64,000 nt of DNA from Thamnidium elegans. Taxonomy: Eukaryota > Mucoromycota > Mucoromycetes > Mucorales > Mucoraceae. The notes under the pieces are model-generated. The model made no database searches. It saw only the letters and a list, made by a program, of their open reading frames with translations, and was not told the origin of the DNA. Position numbers and translations under genes: made by a program. The stretch is from positions 930,001 through 994,000 of the forward strand of contig JAIXMG010000002.1 of the NCBI GenBank assembly GCA_025201345.1, given 5' to 3'. This document shows positions 35,782 through 48,389 of the stretch, piece after piece (positions within the stretch are counted from its first letter, which is position 1; each line of letters begins with the position of its first letter).

Positions 35782-37466
35782 ATGCAACATAATGCTATTC
35801 AAATCAGAAAACGACCTAATGAATCAGATTCCATTTCTAAACACATAAAGTAGCATTATACTATACTCTTGTTTTACTTTTTTTTTGTATTAATAGAGTC
35901 GTTATCTTTTTTATAGAAAAAAGAGACCTACTGATCGTAATGTGCCACCAAAGGTAAAATTGATCTAGTTGGACTAATGGGTTTTTGTTTTACTTAATTG
36001 TTATATATAATAGATTGAAGCATACGTACCAGAATCGAAACTTTATACAGAACTTTGTGAATTTGAAAAGAATTTAGACGTTGCAATAATGAGAAAAAGA
36101 TTAGATATTCAAGAAGCACTTGGAAAGCCAACAAAGGTACGACGCACTTTACGTATCTTTGTATCAAATACAGCAGCCGATCAAGTCTCTCAGCTTCACG
36201 ATAGAAATAGCTTTGAAATGAACAATGAAAACGCACCTTCCTGGACGCTTAAAATCGAAGGAAGATTATTAGACGTAAGTTGTTTTTAATAAAAATGAAT
36301 GATAATTTTGCGTTAAACTTGTTTTTTATAGCCATTAATTCCTACCAAAAAAGCACAACCTATTCAAAAGTTTACATCATTTTTTAAATCTATTATTGTT
36401 GAATTGGATCGTGATCCAGATATGTTTCCCGAAGGAAATATTATTGAAGTAAGACATACTTTTTTATTCAAGTAAAAAAAAAAAATAAAAAAATCGACGC
36501 TAACTTTAAAAAAAAGTGGCATAAACAAGCTTCTTCTTCAGATTCAGATGGTATTGAACTGAAGCGTAAAGGCGATGTTAATGTTAATGCGAGAATTATA
36601 TTGGTACCTGATTTCAATCCTCAAAAATACAAGGTTGGACCTGGTTTAGCAGACCTCATCAATTTGAAATTAGTAACAAAACCTCATATCATTATGGAAG
36701 TTTGGAATTATGTCAAGGTAAATTAAGTCGTAAATCAATTAACTAATAATAATAAAACTAATATAATTAGTAGGAACATCGTTTACAAGATACAGAGGAT
36801 AAAAGAGTAATCAAATGTGATGAAAAGTTGACACGATTGTTTGATATGGAGCAAATTCATTTTTCGCAATTACCAGAATTAGTCAATAATCATCTTTCTA
36901 GGCCTGATCCTATTGTATTAGAATATACAATTAATGTAGATAAACAGTTTAACCACTCTACAAAAGCGTATGATATGGATGTAGAGCTTGATAGTGTTGT
37001 TCGTCAAAAAATGATGAATGTTGTTGCTTCCAGTCAAACTCAAAAAGATATTATGGCCTTGGATGATAAAATTGTACAGTGCGTTCAAAGTATTAACAAT
37101 TCAAAAATTAAACGAAACTTTTTAATTCAATTCTCTCGAAACCCAATTGAATTTATTAACAAGTGGATTACAAGTCAAGCAAGGGATTTAGAGGTAAGCA
37201 TCAGCAATTATCTTTTTTTTTTTCTAAGAAAAAAAACACATTATTAATCGATATAAAGGCTATATTGGGCGAGACAAAGGTCAATTTAGAAGATGTGCGT
37301 CAAACTAATTTCTATAAACAACCTTGGGTAAAAGAAGCTGTGTTCCATTATTTAACATCAAAGGTGAAATAAAAATAAAAGTAAAGCGTATATTGTTTAA
37401 CTAATGGTTTTATTTTTATAGACTCAACAAAGAATGCAAGAGCTTTTAGCTACACAACGACATTAA
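35782..37466 (+). CDS. SNF12: SWI/SNF complex subunit with SWIB domain (Snf12/Rsc6/BAF60)
   Basis: Eight exons (35782-35849, 35917-35953, 36014-36274, 36332-36448, 36517-36717, 36774-37193, 37259-37363, 37422-37466) give 417 residues, each junction in frame. The N-terminus is basic (IRKRPNESD, KKKRPTDRN). The region VRRTLRIFVSNTAADQ, then SWTLKIEGRLLD, FKSIIVELDRDPDMFPEGNIIEW, is the conserved BAF60 core. The SWIB/MDM2-like fold follows (YKVGPGLADLINLKLVTK, IIMEVWNYVKEHRLQD, IKCDEKLTRLF). The C-terminal helices include KIKRNFLIQFSRNPIEFINKW. It should be a core subunit of a chromatin-remodelling complex; SWI/SNF or RSC cannot be told apart here. Confidence 0.93.
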
Positions 37467-37756
37467 TAAAACTTTTTATTCGATAAAGAATAAGATCAAA
37501 TATTTCCCCTAACTCTATCATTTTTTGTTGTAGTTTTAATTCATATTGGTTAAAACTAAAGAAAATTAAATACGAAGCCGTAAATAGCAGCAACCTTTCA
37601 AAAAAAGAGAAGGGATGTGTTGTTTACTGTTCTTATGATTAATGGTACTTTGTATGATTAATTTTTTGAAACAAAGTAAGAGTTAACTTGATAAACAACA
37701 TTATACACGTTTAAATATTTCTGCTTTAATAAAAGTTTATTAAACTAACAATACGA

Positions 37757-38182
37757 TTACTCGGTACCAAGAAACTTTTTTAAGTTCGTTGAAATTTCGT
37801 CCCACATTTTTAATACATCTTGTTCAGCTACATTTTTATTTAAACTTGTATCATATTCTGGCATCTGTTCACTTTCAGGTATAAGGCTGAGATGAGAATT
37901 TTGTATGTGCTTTGCTAATGTTTGTAAGTTTCGATAGCTATAGAACCAACAGGAAGGGCATCCAAATAATACACGTTGATAAGTAGTAAGTCTTCTGTAA
38001 GTAAATTCGTATTTCTTTGAAACTGGACGCTCCTCGTCAGATTGAGGCCGTGGGTTCAAATGAATATGATGGATGTTTGCCATGTGATTGATAAGATGAG
38101 AAGGGCTGGAATATGAACGTTCGCATTTATAACATGTATTATCGACAAAAGCAGTTATCTTGTCAGCGCTTTTAAACCTCAT
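37757..38182 (-). CDS. Small two-finger C2H2 zinc protein
   Basis: A single exon for 141 residues. The first finger is CYKC, a 12-residue loop (ERSYSSPSHLIN), then HMANIH, a classical C-x2-C-x12-H-x4-H finger. The second is CPSC, a 13-residue loop (WFYSYRNLQTLAK), then HIQNSH. The linker of about 50 residues is charged (PQSDEERPVSKKYEF). The C-terminus (DVLKMWDEISTNLKKFLG) should form one helix. It is probably a nuclear nucleic-acid-binding protein; I know no named orthologue. It converges on the SNF12 gene, 290 bp away. Confidence 0.75.
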   Translation of the reverse strand: MRFKSADKITAFVDNTCYKCERSYSSPSHLINHMANIHHIHLNPRPQSDEERPVSKKYEFTYRRLTTYQRVLFGCPSCWFYSYRNLQTLAKHIQNSHLSLIPESEQMPEYDTSLNKNVAEQDVLKMWDEISTNLKKFLGTE

Positions 38183-40455
<2,273 letters not shown>

Positions 40456-40934
40456 ATTCATAACTTTTTTCATCATTTTATCATTTCATAAATCTTTAAA
40501 ATATTGTACATACAAATAAATCAGATTCATAAAAGGTTTGGTTTTAATTAACCTACCTTTTGTTCAAAGTTTTCACTAAAAATTGTTTTTTTTAAATGTC
40601 ACACAAGAAATGAATACTTGTAATCTTGACATTGTTCGTTTGGGGAGCATGAGTATCTACTTTTTATAAAATAAAATAAAAAATCACTTCATAAACTAAG
40701 ATAACAAATTAATAAAACCTAGTTATGTGTACGATTTATATTTAAGAGTTAGTAAGTTAACTGCATTATACATACTAGTATAATTTTTAAAGAAAAAAAC
40801 TTTTATTCCATCAAAAATGTTAATGTGTGTGTGTATGTATAAAATTATGCAGTGTAGGGTGAGATAAAAACGTCATTAAAGAAAAAGGGGGTGTCACGAG
40901 ACAAAAAAATGCCGTTAAGAAACGAGAAATCAGT
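40456..40934. other. Convergent 3' region of GAPDH and the orphan gene
   Basis: A spacer between two stop codons, A/T-rich with several AATAAA-like signals and a short TG-rich run near 40823-40838. No gene seen. Confidence 0.45.
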
Positions 40935-41780
40935 TCATGCGATTGGTTCTTGATTTCGAGGAAGATGAGAAAATAGACCATTTGATTCTATCAATGAATC
41001 CACATGATTTATAAACATGTGTATATCATTAAAATAACTCTCGCCATCAAATGAAGCATCTTCATTATCTTTTATGTCTTCGGCTATAGGTAGAAAGTCT
41101 TGTTCTGCTTCCACATGTGATAGTTTCCATTGTGTAAATTTATTCACATCAATGCCGATCGTGTGTTTCAACCAAATGTAGATTTGATTTAATGACAAAG
41201 AAATAGTCTTTGGAAAATATACCAAGATTTTCTTATTGTTTTTATCAATACTACTCATAAATCGATGCTGTTGTTGTTGTGATTGGAGTTTCTTTAGTAA
41301 ATCTAATATATTTACAAAATAAATTGTCTTTTCTTGAGCTATTTTAGATATAGTGTCCATTAATCTAGTCAAGTTATCAAAACTTGCTTCACTATCAAGC
41401 TTTGATAAATTATTATAATCATTACTATCATTCAAGTCAATTGAAAGTACTACGTTGTAATCTCTCATATTCATTTGACGTTGATAGTGACTAATTATGC
41501 TATCTTGTTTGTTTATCGGCTTATTAGTATTGTTTTTCTTTTTATCAATAATCAATTCAATGATACCATGTTGACTCATTTCTCTTGAAAACATGCGATG
41601 GTATGTCGGCCGTCTAGTTGTCGTTTTATTTTGTTGGTCAGGAACTACATTACTACTATTCACATTGAATAAAGCCGGTTGTTGCTCTGCTTGATGAAGT
41701 CGCTTTACCGGTGCTATTGTGAAGTGTTTAGATGAAGATGAATTAAAAGGTACTCTAGTATAACCAATAATAGATGTCAT
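40935..41780 (-). CDS. Uncharacterised 281-residue protein
   Basis: One intact open frame without introns. The first 75 residues are basic, Ser/Asn/Gln-rich and probably disordered (SSSSKHFTIAPVKRLHQ, TTTRRPTYHRMFS). A more ordered middle follows: VVLSIDLND, SFDNLTRLMDTISKIAQEK, IYFVNILDLLKKLQ, then ILVYFPKTISLSLNQIYIWLKHTIG. The last 60 residues are acidic (DIKDNEDASFDGESYF) and end HMFINHVDSLIE. No signal peptide, membrane helix or known motif is visible. It could be a fast-evolving lineage protein. I do not assign a function. Confidence 0.65.
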   Translation of the reverse strand: MTSIIGYTRVPFNSSSSKHFTIAPVKRLHQAEQQPALFNVNSSNVVPDQQNKTTTRRPTYHRMFSREMSQHGIIELIIDKKKNNTNKPINKQDSIISHYQRQMNMRDYNVVLSIDLNDSNDYNNLSKLDSEASFDNLTRLMDTISKIAQEKTIYFVNILDLLKKLQSQQQQHRFMSSIDKNNKKILVYFPKTISLSLNQIYIWLKHTIGIDVNKFTQWKLSHVEAEQDFLPIAEDIKDNEDASFDGESYFNDIHMFINHVDSLIESNGLFSHLPRNQEPIA

Positions 41781-41873
41781 ATATAAAAAAAAAAGGTATA
41801 GCTGTATATAAAAAAAATAAAGGAAAAGAAAAAGGGAAAAAGAGGGAATTTTTTATGCATCTTTCATTTATTT

Positions 41874-41904
41874 ACACACACACACACACACGTCTCACAC
41901 ACAC
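41874..41904. repeat. (CA)n microsatellite
   Basis: A CA dinucleotide run interrupted once by CGTCT. It lies between the start of the orphan gene and the stop of the COQ11-like gene. Confidence 0.9.
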
Positions 41905-41918
41905 ATTTAATAGCAACT

Positions 41919-43067
41919 TTAAATGGTGACACGGCTTAGTTTTTCAATACCTTCTACATCAAAAATACCATGTTCTTCAGTTTCAATACTAGCGATAACA
42001 GCTCTTGCTACTTGTTCTGTCTGTAAAGGAGGAGTGGTAATTAGTTTACCACCTGGTAAACTAGCAATACCCTTTTTAAAAGGACTTGTAACTGCGTTTA
42101 AAAATTGAAGTGCTCCAGTAATAGGAACCGAAGAAGGTCTTTGAACATTGTACATGAAACCTAAAAATTAATTAGTTCAAAATAAAAAATAAAACTAAAC
42201 TGATCATGTGTGTGCATGTTTTTTTTTTACCAGGACGAAGTACAGTAGTCTTAAATTCATCATGTCTAAACAAATAACGTTCTGCTTCTCTTTTTGTTGT
42301 GATATAGCGAGGATCAATTAAAGGAAATACGTCAGATGCCGATATATAAGTAAAAGTACGAATGGAGCATAATTTGGCCACTTGATCAGCAATGGTCATA
42401 ACTATTAAAATATATATAAATACTTGATACATTATATACATATATATTTATATAATATTTACCTGTATCTCTATTCATCATTTCATAAGTAGGTCTAGGA
42501 CGATCACGTAACTTGGGATCAAGTGGGTTTCCTTGATCGTTCATACCTAATACTAAACGAGGAACAGCACTTGCTACTTCACACAATGATTGTGCTTGTG
42601 CAATGCTTTTGTAATCATTTTCCATTAAAATACCTACACTGTGAACAACATTTGTGACACCCTTTAATAAATCCTTGTACGATTCCGGTTCTAATGAATT
42701 TCCAGAAGCCCATTGAACCTATCATATGTTACTAAAGCATGATTTACACCCACATATATATTTATATTACCTTTTCTGCCCATTCGGGTTTACCATATTG
42801 ATTGAATAATTCTGGTTCTCCTTTTCGGCTATTTCAAGTAATGCTTCCGATAAATAAATAAAAAAATGATTTTATCTTTTTTTATGTGCATACCTTAAAC
42901 TAACTGTCTCCCAGCCCTTGTTAGCAGCAAGCTTACAAATATTAGAGCCTACATTTTTTTTTTAAAAACATTAGCTTTCAATGACCTTAATTTCATTTGA
43001 CATTAAGCTTACCAAGAAAACCTGAGCCGCCTACGACCAATAACTTTCTAGCAATGGGTTGAGCCAT
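41919..43067 (-). CDS. COQ11: COQ11-like atypical short-chain dehydrogenase, mitochondrial
   Basis: About six exons give a protein of roughly 280 residues of the NAD(P)-dependent epimerase/atypical SDR class. The N-terminus MAQPIARKLLVVGGSGFLG, completed across an intron as GSNICKLAANKGW, is the Rossmann GxxGxxG nucleotide site. Then come VVHSVGILMEND, TFTYISASDVFPLIDPRYITTKREAE (with the Tyr/Lys-like YITTKREAE active-site segment) and TTVLRPGFMYN. The C-terminus is LQTEQVARAVIASI and IEKLSRV. This combination fits yeast YLR290C/Coq11, part of the coenzyme Q synthome, and NDUFA9-like relatives. The middle of the gene includes an exon with SLCEVASAVPRLVLGMNDQG that is unusual for the family; part of it may be intron or lineage-specific. 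Confidence 0.85.
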
Positions 43068-43595
43068 GTTGAATAAAGTAGTAAAAAAAAAGACACGAAA
43101 AATATTGTTTTGATTTTTTTAATCCCTTGCCGACTTTTTCATTTATTTACAACAAAAAGTCCGCTCGTAAGTGCTTCATACAAACGCACAGTTTAAAATT
43201 CGCTGCAATAGCAACCTTTAACTGTCAATTATCAATTGTTGCTAAGCAAGAAAGATATTGTAATAATATGAGCCTTTCGTCAAGTTAATGCAACTGTTTA
43301 TTTGTGAGATAATATCTAGATCCGTTCTCTCTTTCTCTTTCTCTATTATGTATTCTATTTTCCCAGTGGTTCGTTTAAGCATATTATAATTTTATTCGAA
43401 GCAGTATATGTTGCTTAAGAAATTAGGCTTCAGTTCTATAAGAAGTATTATGAGACAAAGTGCTTCAAAGAATGAAACAAGCCAAGTTTAAATTTAATTG
43501 GATGCAGATACGCCACTGAGTCCTAAAAAAAAAGATACAATTGTTGGTGGACTGAACAGAAGCCAAAAACCTTTTTATAAATTTTGTCACATATT
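43068..43595. other. Divergent promoter region, COQ11-like / SAC3-like
   Basis: A 528 bp spacer between two outward-reading genes. It is A/T-rich with a CT-rich stretch near 43328-43345. No frame is supported. Confidence 0.45.
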
Positions 43596-45000
43596 ATGTC
43601 AGGAAAACAACCCATAGAAGGCTTGACTGTTAGAATTTGGGATCCACCTTCTTCTGAAACGGATATTAGTAAAAAGGCAGATAATTTATCAAAAGGAAGT
43701 AGAGGATACAGAGAGTATACTGAACAAATTGGTAATAATAAAGCTTAGTTATTTTTTTTCTGTTTTTAACAAAAAAAAAAAAAACTTAGGATCCGAAAAG
43801 TTGAAATATAGCACACACGATTGGGATGATAAACCAACGCAAGGTATTTTATTTTAAAAAGTGCTCTCTACCTCATACCTTTTTAGTGTTAATGACGATA
43901 TTTCAATAGAGTTGAAAAAGTCAACACGCGATTGGGATGCTGAAAAAAAAAAATTGGAATCTGTTCAAGATTTACCACTTGTTAGTCGAACCGATACAAC
44001 CGATAGCCAAAGGTGCGAAAAAGAATCAGATAAACAATAATAATAAAAAAAAAAACGCATATATTTTTATATGAAAAAAAGTATTTATTTATTTCTAGTT
44101 TAAGAAACGTAAAGTTACAACATGATCTTTGGGATCATATTAGTAAAAAGGTACATTCCACTCCCCCCCCCCCCTTTTTTTTTCTAAGAGTGTGTAGAAT
44201 AACTTTTCGATCTATAGATATGTGAAATAACTGATCCCAATAGTAAAAAAGAATGGGAAGTTATTGTTGAGCTTTTTCGAAAATTACGAGAGGGTATTTA
44301 TGCAACCAATTGGAGTCATGGTGATTATACATTTGCTATCAAAGGTTTATTTGGTTATATATGAATAATTTTATTGTATATTAAGTGTGTTTTGCTAGTT
44401 TTTGAGCACTCTATAGATAGTAGTATCAAAGCACGTAACTTTAATGAATTGTCTAAAAGTCTTTCCGGTCTTATCAATGATTTATATATTTTTAAAAAGG
44501 TATACCCTATTATAAACATCATTACCAAAAAAAAAAAAAAAAAAAACTTATATTTTTCCCCTTAGGATGCAGAAAACCCTTACTATTTACTCCTTCATAT
44601 TTTATATCATTGTTGTTTCGTTCAGAACGCTGAAAAAGCAATGGAAACATTGCTCAAATTGAACAGGAATTCGAATGAGGGTATATTTGGAAAGCAATTG
44701 ACTAAATGTGTGTTTGTAACTGAAAACCCCATTAGTTTTTTTCGACTTTATTATAATAACCCATACCCTACTTTTCGTGCCATGATGGATAACTACACTG
44801 ATAGAATGCGTTTAAAAGCTATTGATGTGATGAGAAAAGCTTACTTGTCTGCTTCGATTGAGTGGGTTGGTATTTGGCTTGGTGTAAAAAATGATAATCA
44901 AATGGTTGTGTCTATAATTGAAGCGTTGGTTCAACCTACTTGTATTAAATCAGTTGACAATGATTTTCAATTGATTCACTTTTTAAAAAAGAGAAAATAA
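43596..45000 (+). CDS. SAC3/GANP-domain protein
   Basis: About seven exons. The N-terminal region (MSGKQPIEGLTVRIWD, then STHDWDDKP and STRDWDAEKKKLES) is polar with a repeated (S/T)xDWD motif. The folded part begins SLRNVKLQHDLWDHISKKICEITD and has VFEHSIDSSIKARNFNELSKSL, YYLLLHILYHCCF and NPISFFRLYYNNPYPTFRAM. Next is DRMRLKAIDVMRKAYLSASIEWVGIWLG. The FFRL..PYP and the following helix-loop, ending in a W-I-x-x-x-LG segment, match the SAC3/GANP/PCI-like helical domain. These proteins work in mRNA export (TREX-2) or related complexes. The protein is short (about 350 residues) and resembles SAC3D1-like members. Exon borders in the 5' part are approximate. Confidence 0.68.
44161..44183. repeat. 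C13-T10 homopolymer block in intron
   Basis: About thirteen C followed by ten T inside an intron of the SAC3-like gene. It sits upstream of the 3' splice site and could act as a strong polypyrimidine tract. Confidence 0.85.
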
Positions 45001-45455
45001 AAAAAAGCCTTTGCAAATACCATTACAGTCCTCAACCCTCTTCTACTGGTATATCCAGTGCGTACTATCGATTCCATATAGATATTATATATTATGATAC
45101 GACAGCTAATCCAAGGGATCATTTCAAAACTTTCTTTTGCTTAATATTTTTTTAGTAATGGATATATAATTAACCGCGTGGTAATCAAGTGAGCTGAATT
45201 TGAACCAGATTGACAAACCTTATTTTTTTTTAACTATCTCAATTGTTCCCAAAATGTCCCAAACTCAACTGAAAATACGATATTGATTTCAAGAAGAATT
45301 GCATTGGTGTATATATGGCCTTTATAATGTTCAACATAACTGAATGTCTTACTAATCAAGATGCTGAATTTGAATAGGCGTATAAAAATACTTATATATT
45401 TTTGTTTTTAAACTCACTATTACTGCTCCTCTTTTCTACTTAGAAACAAAAAAAA
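45001..45455. other. Intergenic spacer, GNAT gene promoter
   Basis: No supported gene. TATA-like CGTATAAAAATA lies near 45378, about 75 bp before the GNAT start, followed by a pyrimidine-rich leader. Confidence 0.45.
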
Positions 45456-46691
45456 ATGACATTGTATCAGTTTTCCCTTCAGGAATACTCTGCTCAACTT
45501 CAAGAGTTACTGGTCAACTCTGGACCTTCTACTACCTCTTTACTCGGTTGGTTTATAGGTGCAGGTTTTTTTGAATTAGATTCCGTAACTGAATGTGACA
45601 TTTGGACTTCTGATTCGAAACCTTTCCAAAGTGCTGACCCTGTTGTTTGGATTTTTGATAACAAGGAAGGTACTCGAGTATATGTTACTTCAGAAGCTGT
45701 GTTAGACCTTGGCCAATTCACTACAGAAGCCATTGAGTTATCCAAGACTGAAGATTATGGAGAGGGTACTTTACCCAATTACTTTACTGACCCTCAACTT
45801 GAGATTTTGTATAATAAAAGTAAAGCAATTCTTAAACCCGTAATGAAGGAATATAAAAATACAGTTAAATCAGATGGTAAAAAAACAAATAATTTGACAA
45901 GTATAATTCAGTTACTAACGATACGATTATAAACATACGAATAGCTGTTTTCTTTCATGGGATTAACCAATTGTGGTCTTCTATCATTTATAAAATATGG
46001 AATGTTCCTTCTGCAACTCCATGCTTTAAGTTTGTAAAGCCTAGTTCTTCTTTTGATGCTGAAAAGACGATTGTATTACCCAAGGATATGAAATTGACTA
46101 ATTTAGAAAAGAGTGACATTGAAAAAGTATACAGGTCTATTATATTATCTGAATTCTCAGCTGACTAAAAATTTTTACAGGTACAATCATCAAATAAGAT
46201 CCCTTACGAAACAAGATATATTGAAGACAGTATTCGTATTTCAAGTGCTATTAGAAAAGTGGATAATAATGAATTAGTAGCTTGGGGAATGACACACCGA
46301 AATTGTAAGTAATTGATATTAAACTCTCAATCAGAAAGTCAGCGTTTTTTTTATAAAAAAATCGGATATAAAAAACGCCATGACTTTTTAGGTGGGAGTT
46401 TACTAAATACACTCAAAAACTAAAAAAGAAAGAAACGTATATATAGTCCTAGTAGGTTCTCTTCATGTTGTACCGGAGTGTCGCCGTAAAGGGTACGCTG
46501 AAGTTATTTTGCGTGACCTTTGTAGACAATACAAAGGTTTTTTTGAAAGTAAATTTCCTCATGGAACTACAAAAGAACTTTACTTTAGTGCTGCTGTTGA
46601 GAAACCAAACGTTGCAAGCGCTAGTCGATTCAAAAAGTCTGGCTGGACTAGATTTGGTCTCGGAAATACTTGGTTTTTGGCCTCAAAGTAA
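45456..46691 (+). CDS. GNAT-family N-acetyltransferase (FR47/GLYAT-like)
   Basis: About four exons. The N-terminal part (YSAQLQELLVNSG, TSLLGWFIGAGFFELD, DPVVWIFDNKEGTRVYV) resembles the N-terminal half of glycine N-acyltransferase-like proteins. An intron joins KSD to AVFFHGINQLWSS. The C-terminal GNAT fold has VDNNELVAWGMTH, then VGSLHVVPECRRKGYAEVIL, whose RRKGYA is the acetyl-CoA-binding loop (R/Q-x-x-G-x-A). It ends ASASRFKKSGWTRFGLGNTWFL. The substrate is unknown. No targeting signal is visible. Confidence 0.8.
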
Positions 46692-46840
46692 TATAATAAC
46701 ATTTTTTTTTACTACACTTTATTCGTATATATATATATATATATCAAGTCAAAGTTTCGTAATAATATGTTGGTAACGTTGTTGTAAAAAATATTAAAAA
46801 AAAAAAAGTATACGTATAATATAAACAAAAGGGGATTTCT

Positions 46841-47944
46841 TTAAATGACAGAGGCAAAGAAACCAAGTTTTTCAACATGCTCACCTCTTCTTCTCTTTTC
46901 TTGAACTTTGTTATCCTCTTCTAAAAGCTTAGCGTCTAATTGCTCTATCAGAGGTTTTGCTAAAGTTGTAGCAGTCTATGTAAACAAAAACAAAAACAAA
47001 AACAAAAACAAAAACAAAAACAAAAAAAGCTTCAGTATATCATTTTTTTTTCCTTATATATATATATATATTCTACCTGAATCATTTCCGTTAATAAACT
47101 TGGATCAATGCTACCGGAAGCGCCTTTTTGAATACCACAAACAAGTCCATCTTTATTTACACCGACAGTTAATGTAACAGTAGAGCATAATTCCTCAAGA
47201 ATGGTGGGATCGATAATATATCTATCAGCAATTTTGTATAATGTGACGGAAATAGGTAAGTTCTCCCAACCTTGAATAGGTTCAGCGTCTTCGACATCGT
47301 CCACAACTTCAAATTCAAAATCGCCATCACCTAAATCTTGAATTTCGGTCTTTGGGATACGAGTGTTATAAAGTGCGGCACGTGTAGTCATAACAACACA
47401 ATCTAAAAGGTTTCCTGCGGCATCCATAACCATAGCATCGATATAAATAACCCAGCATTGTTGACCAGGAATAATGCATAATTTTTCAAGATCTAAACCA
47501 CTTTGAGGACCATTTAAAAGTCTGTCGATAGCTAAAGTTAATGTGTTGTTCATTTCGTCGGCTCCACGTCCTTCAAATTGTTGTGATGCACTTGGTGAAC
47601 TATACAAGCAAAAATATTAATATTTTGGTCTGTAATGTGTATAGTGTGCATGTGTGTAATAACAACTGAAAAAAAGAAAGTGGATTTTACCATTCGACAT
47701 TACAAACGACACGGCCTTGATTAGGCTTATTAGGTTCAACTTCACCAATTTCAACTTTGACACCTACAAGCACATCACTATCACCTAAACGACAACGTGC
47801 ACTACCACTTGCTTGTGATAAAAGTCCACTCTCCATAACAACGTGACGGTATTCAAGGCGTCCTCTTCCATCGGCACGACAGTCTTGTTGAATACCTTGC
47901 TCAATATAACTCTTTTCGGCTGGTGATATAAGTGGTGCAGGCAT
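46841..47944 (-). CDS. RRP42: Exosome complex subunit RRP42 (RNase PH fold)
   Basis: A structural, catalytically inactive RNase PH-type subunit of the nine-subunit RNA exosome ring, acting in nuclear and cytoplasmic 3'-5' RNA decay. Three exons. The N-terminus MPAPLISPAEKSYIEQGI, then QDCRADGRGRLEYRHV and SGSARCRLGDSDVLVGVKVEIGE, is typical of Rrp42. It continues LCIIPGQQCWVIYIDAMVMDAAGNLLD, the strand-helix core of the fold. The last exon reads IQTATTLAKPLIEQLD and ends FFASVI at 46841-46843. The last intron carries a (CAAAAA)n repeat. Length is about 300 residues. Confidence 0.92.
46982..47027. repeat. (ACAAAA)n hexanucleotide repeat in RRP42 intron
   Basis: Seven near-perfect copies of a six-base A-rich unit lie within the last intron of RRP42. 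A (TA)n run is nearby at about 47057-47071. Confidence 0.92.
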
Positions 47945-48285
47945 GGTTGGTTATTGTATAGTTTCTTTTTTTTTAAAAAAAATAATAAAAAGAAAAAATT
48001 CGTGTGGCTTGTTGTTTCCATCAAACATATCACCAAAAAGGCTGAGTTTGATACAAATATCGCAAACTTGGGCTGTCATTTCTTCATTTAATACACATTA
48101 ATATTATTCATACACATATGTTTTTTTTTAATATCACCCTTGGAATTTAATATGTTTTATATATACTTGAGTGTCAATTTATTGTATGGTATAAATACTA
48201 ATGAAGGGTAAGAAAGTTTTAAATGATAATTATAAAAAAAGGGAGGAAGGAAGAGGGGGGTTTAAGAGCAATACAATAAAAAAAA

Positions 48286-48332
<47 letters not shown>

Positions 48333-48389
48333 ATAAAATAAAGAAATTATGTAGAGTAGTGTGTGACAATAAAATACTATTATAATAAT
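47945..48389. other. Spacer with purine microsatellite
   Basis: RRP42 promoter on the left and 3' end of the CotH-family gene on the right. It contains the GATA/GA microsatellite given separately and no supported gene. Confidence 0.45.
48287..48330. repeat. (GATA)n-(GA)n microsatellite
   Basis: Four GATA units run into about fifteen GA dinucleotides, just downstream of the CotH-family stop codon. Confidence 0.93.
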
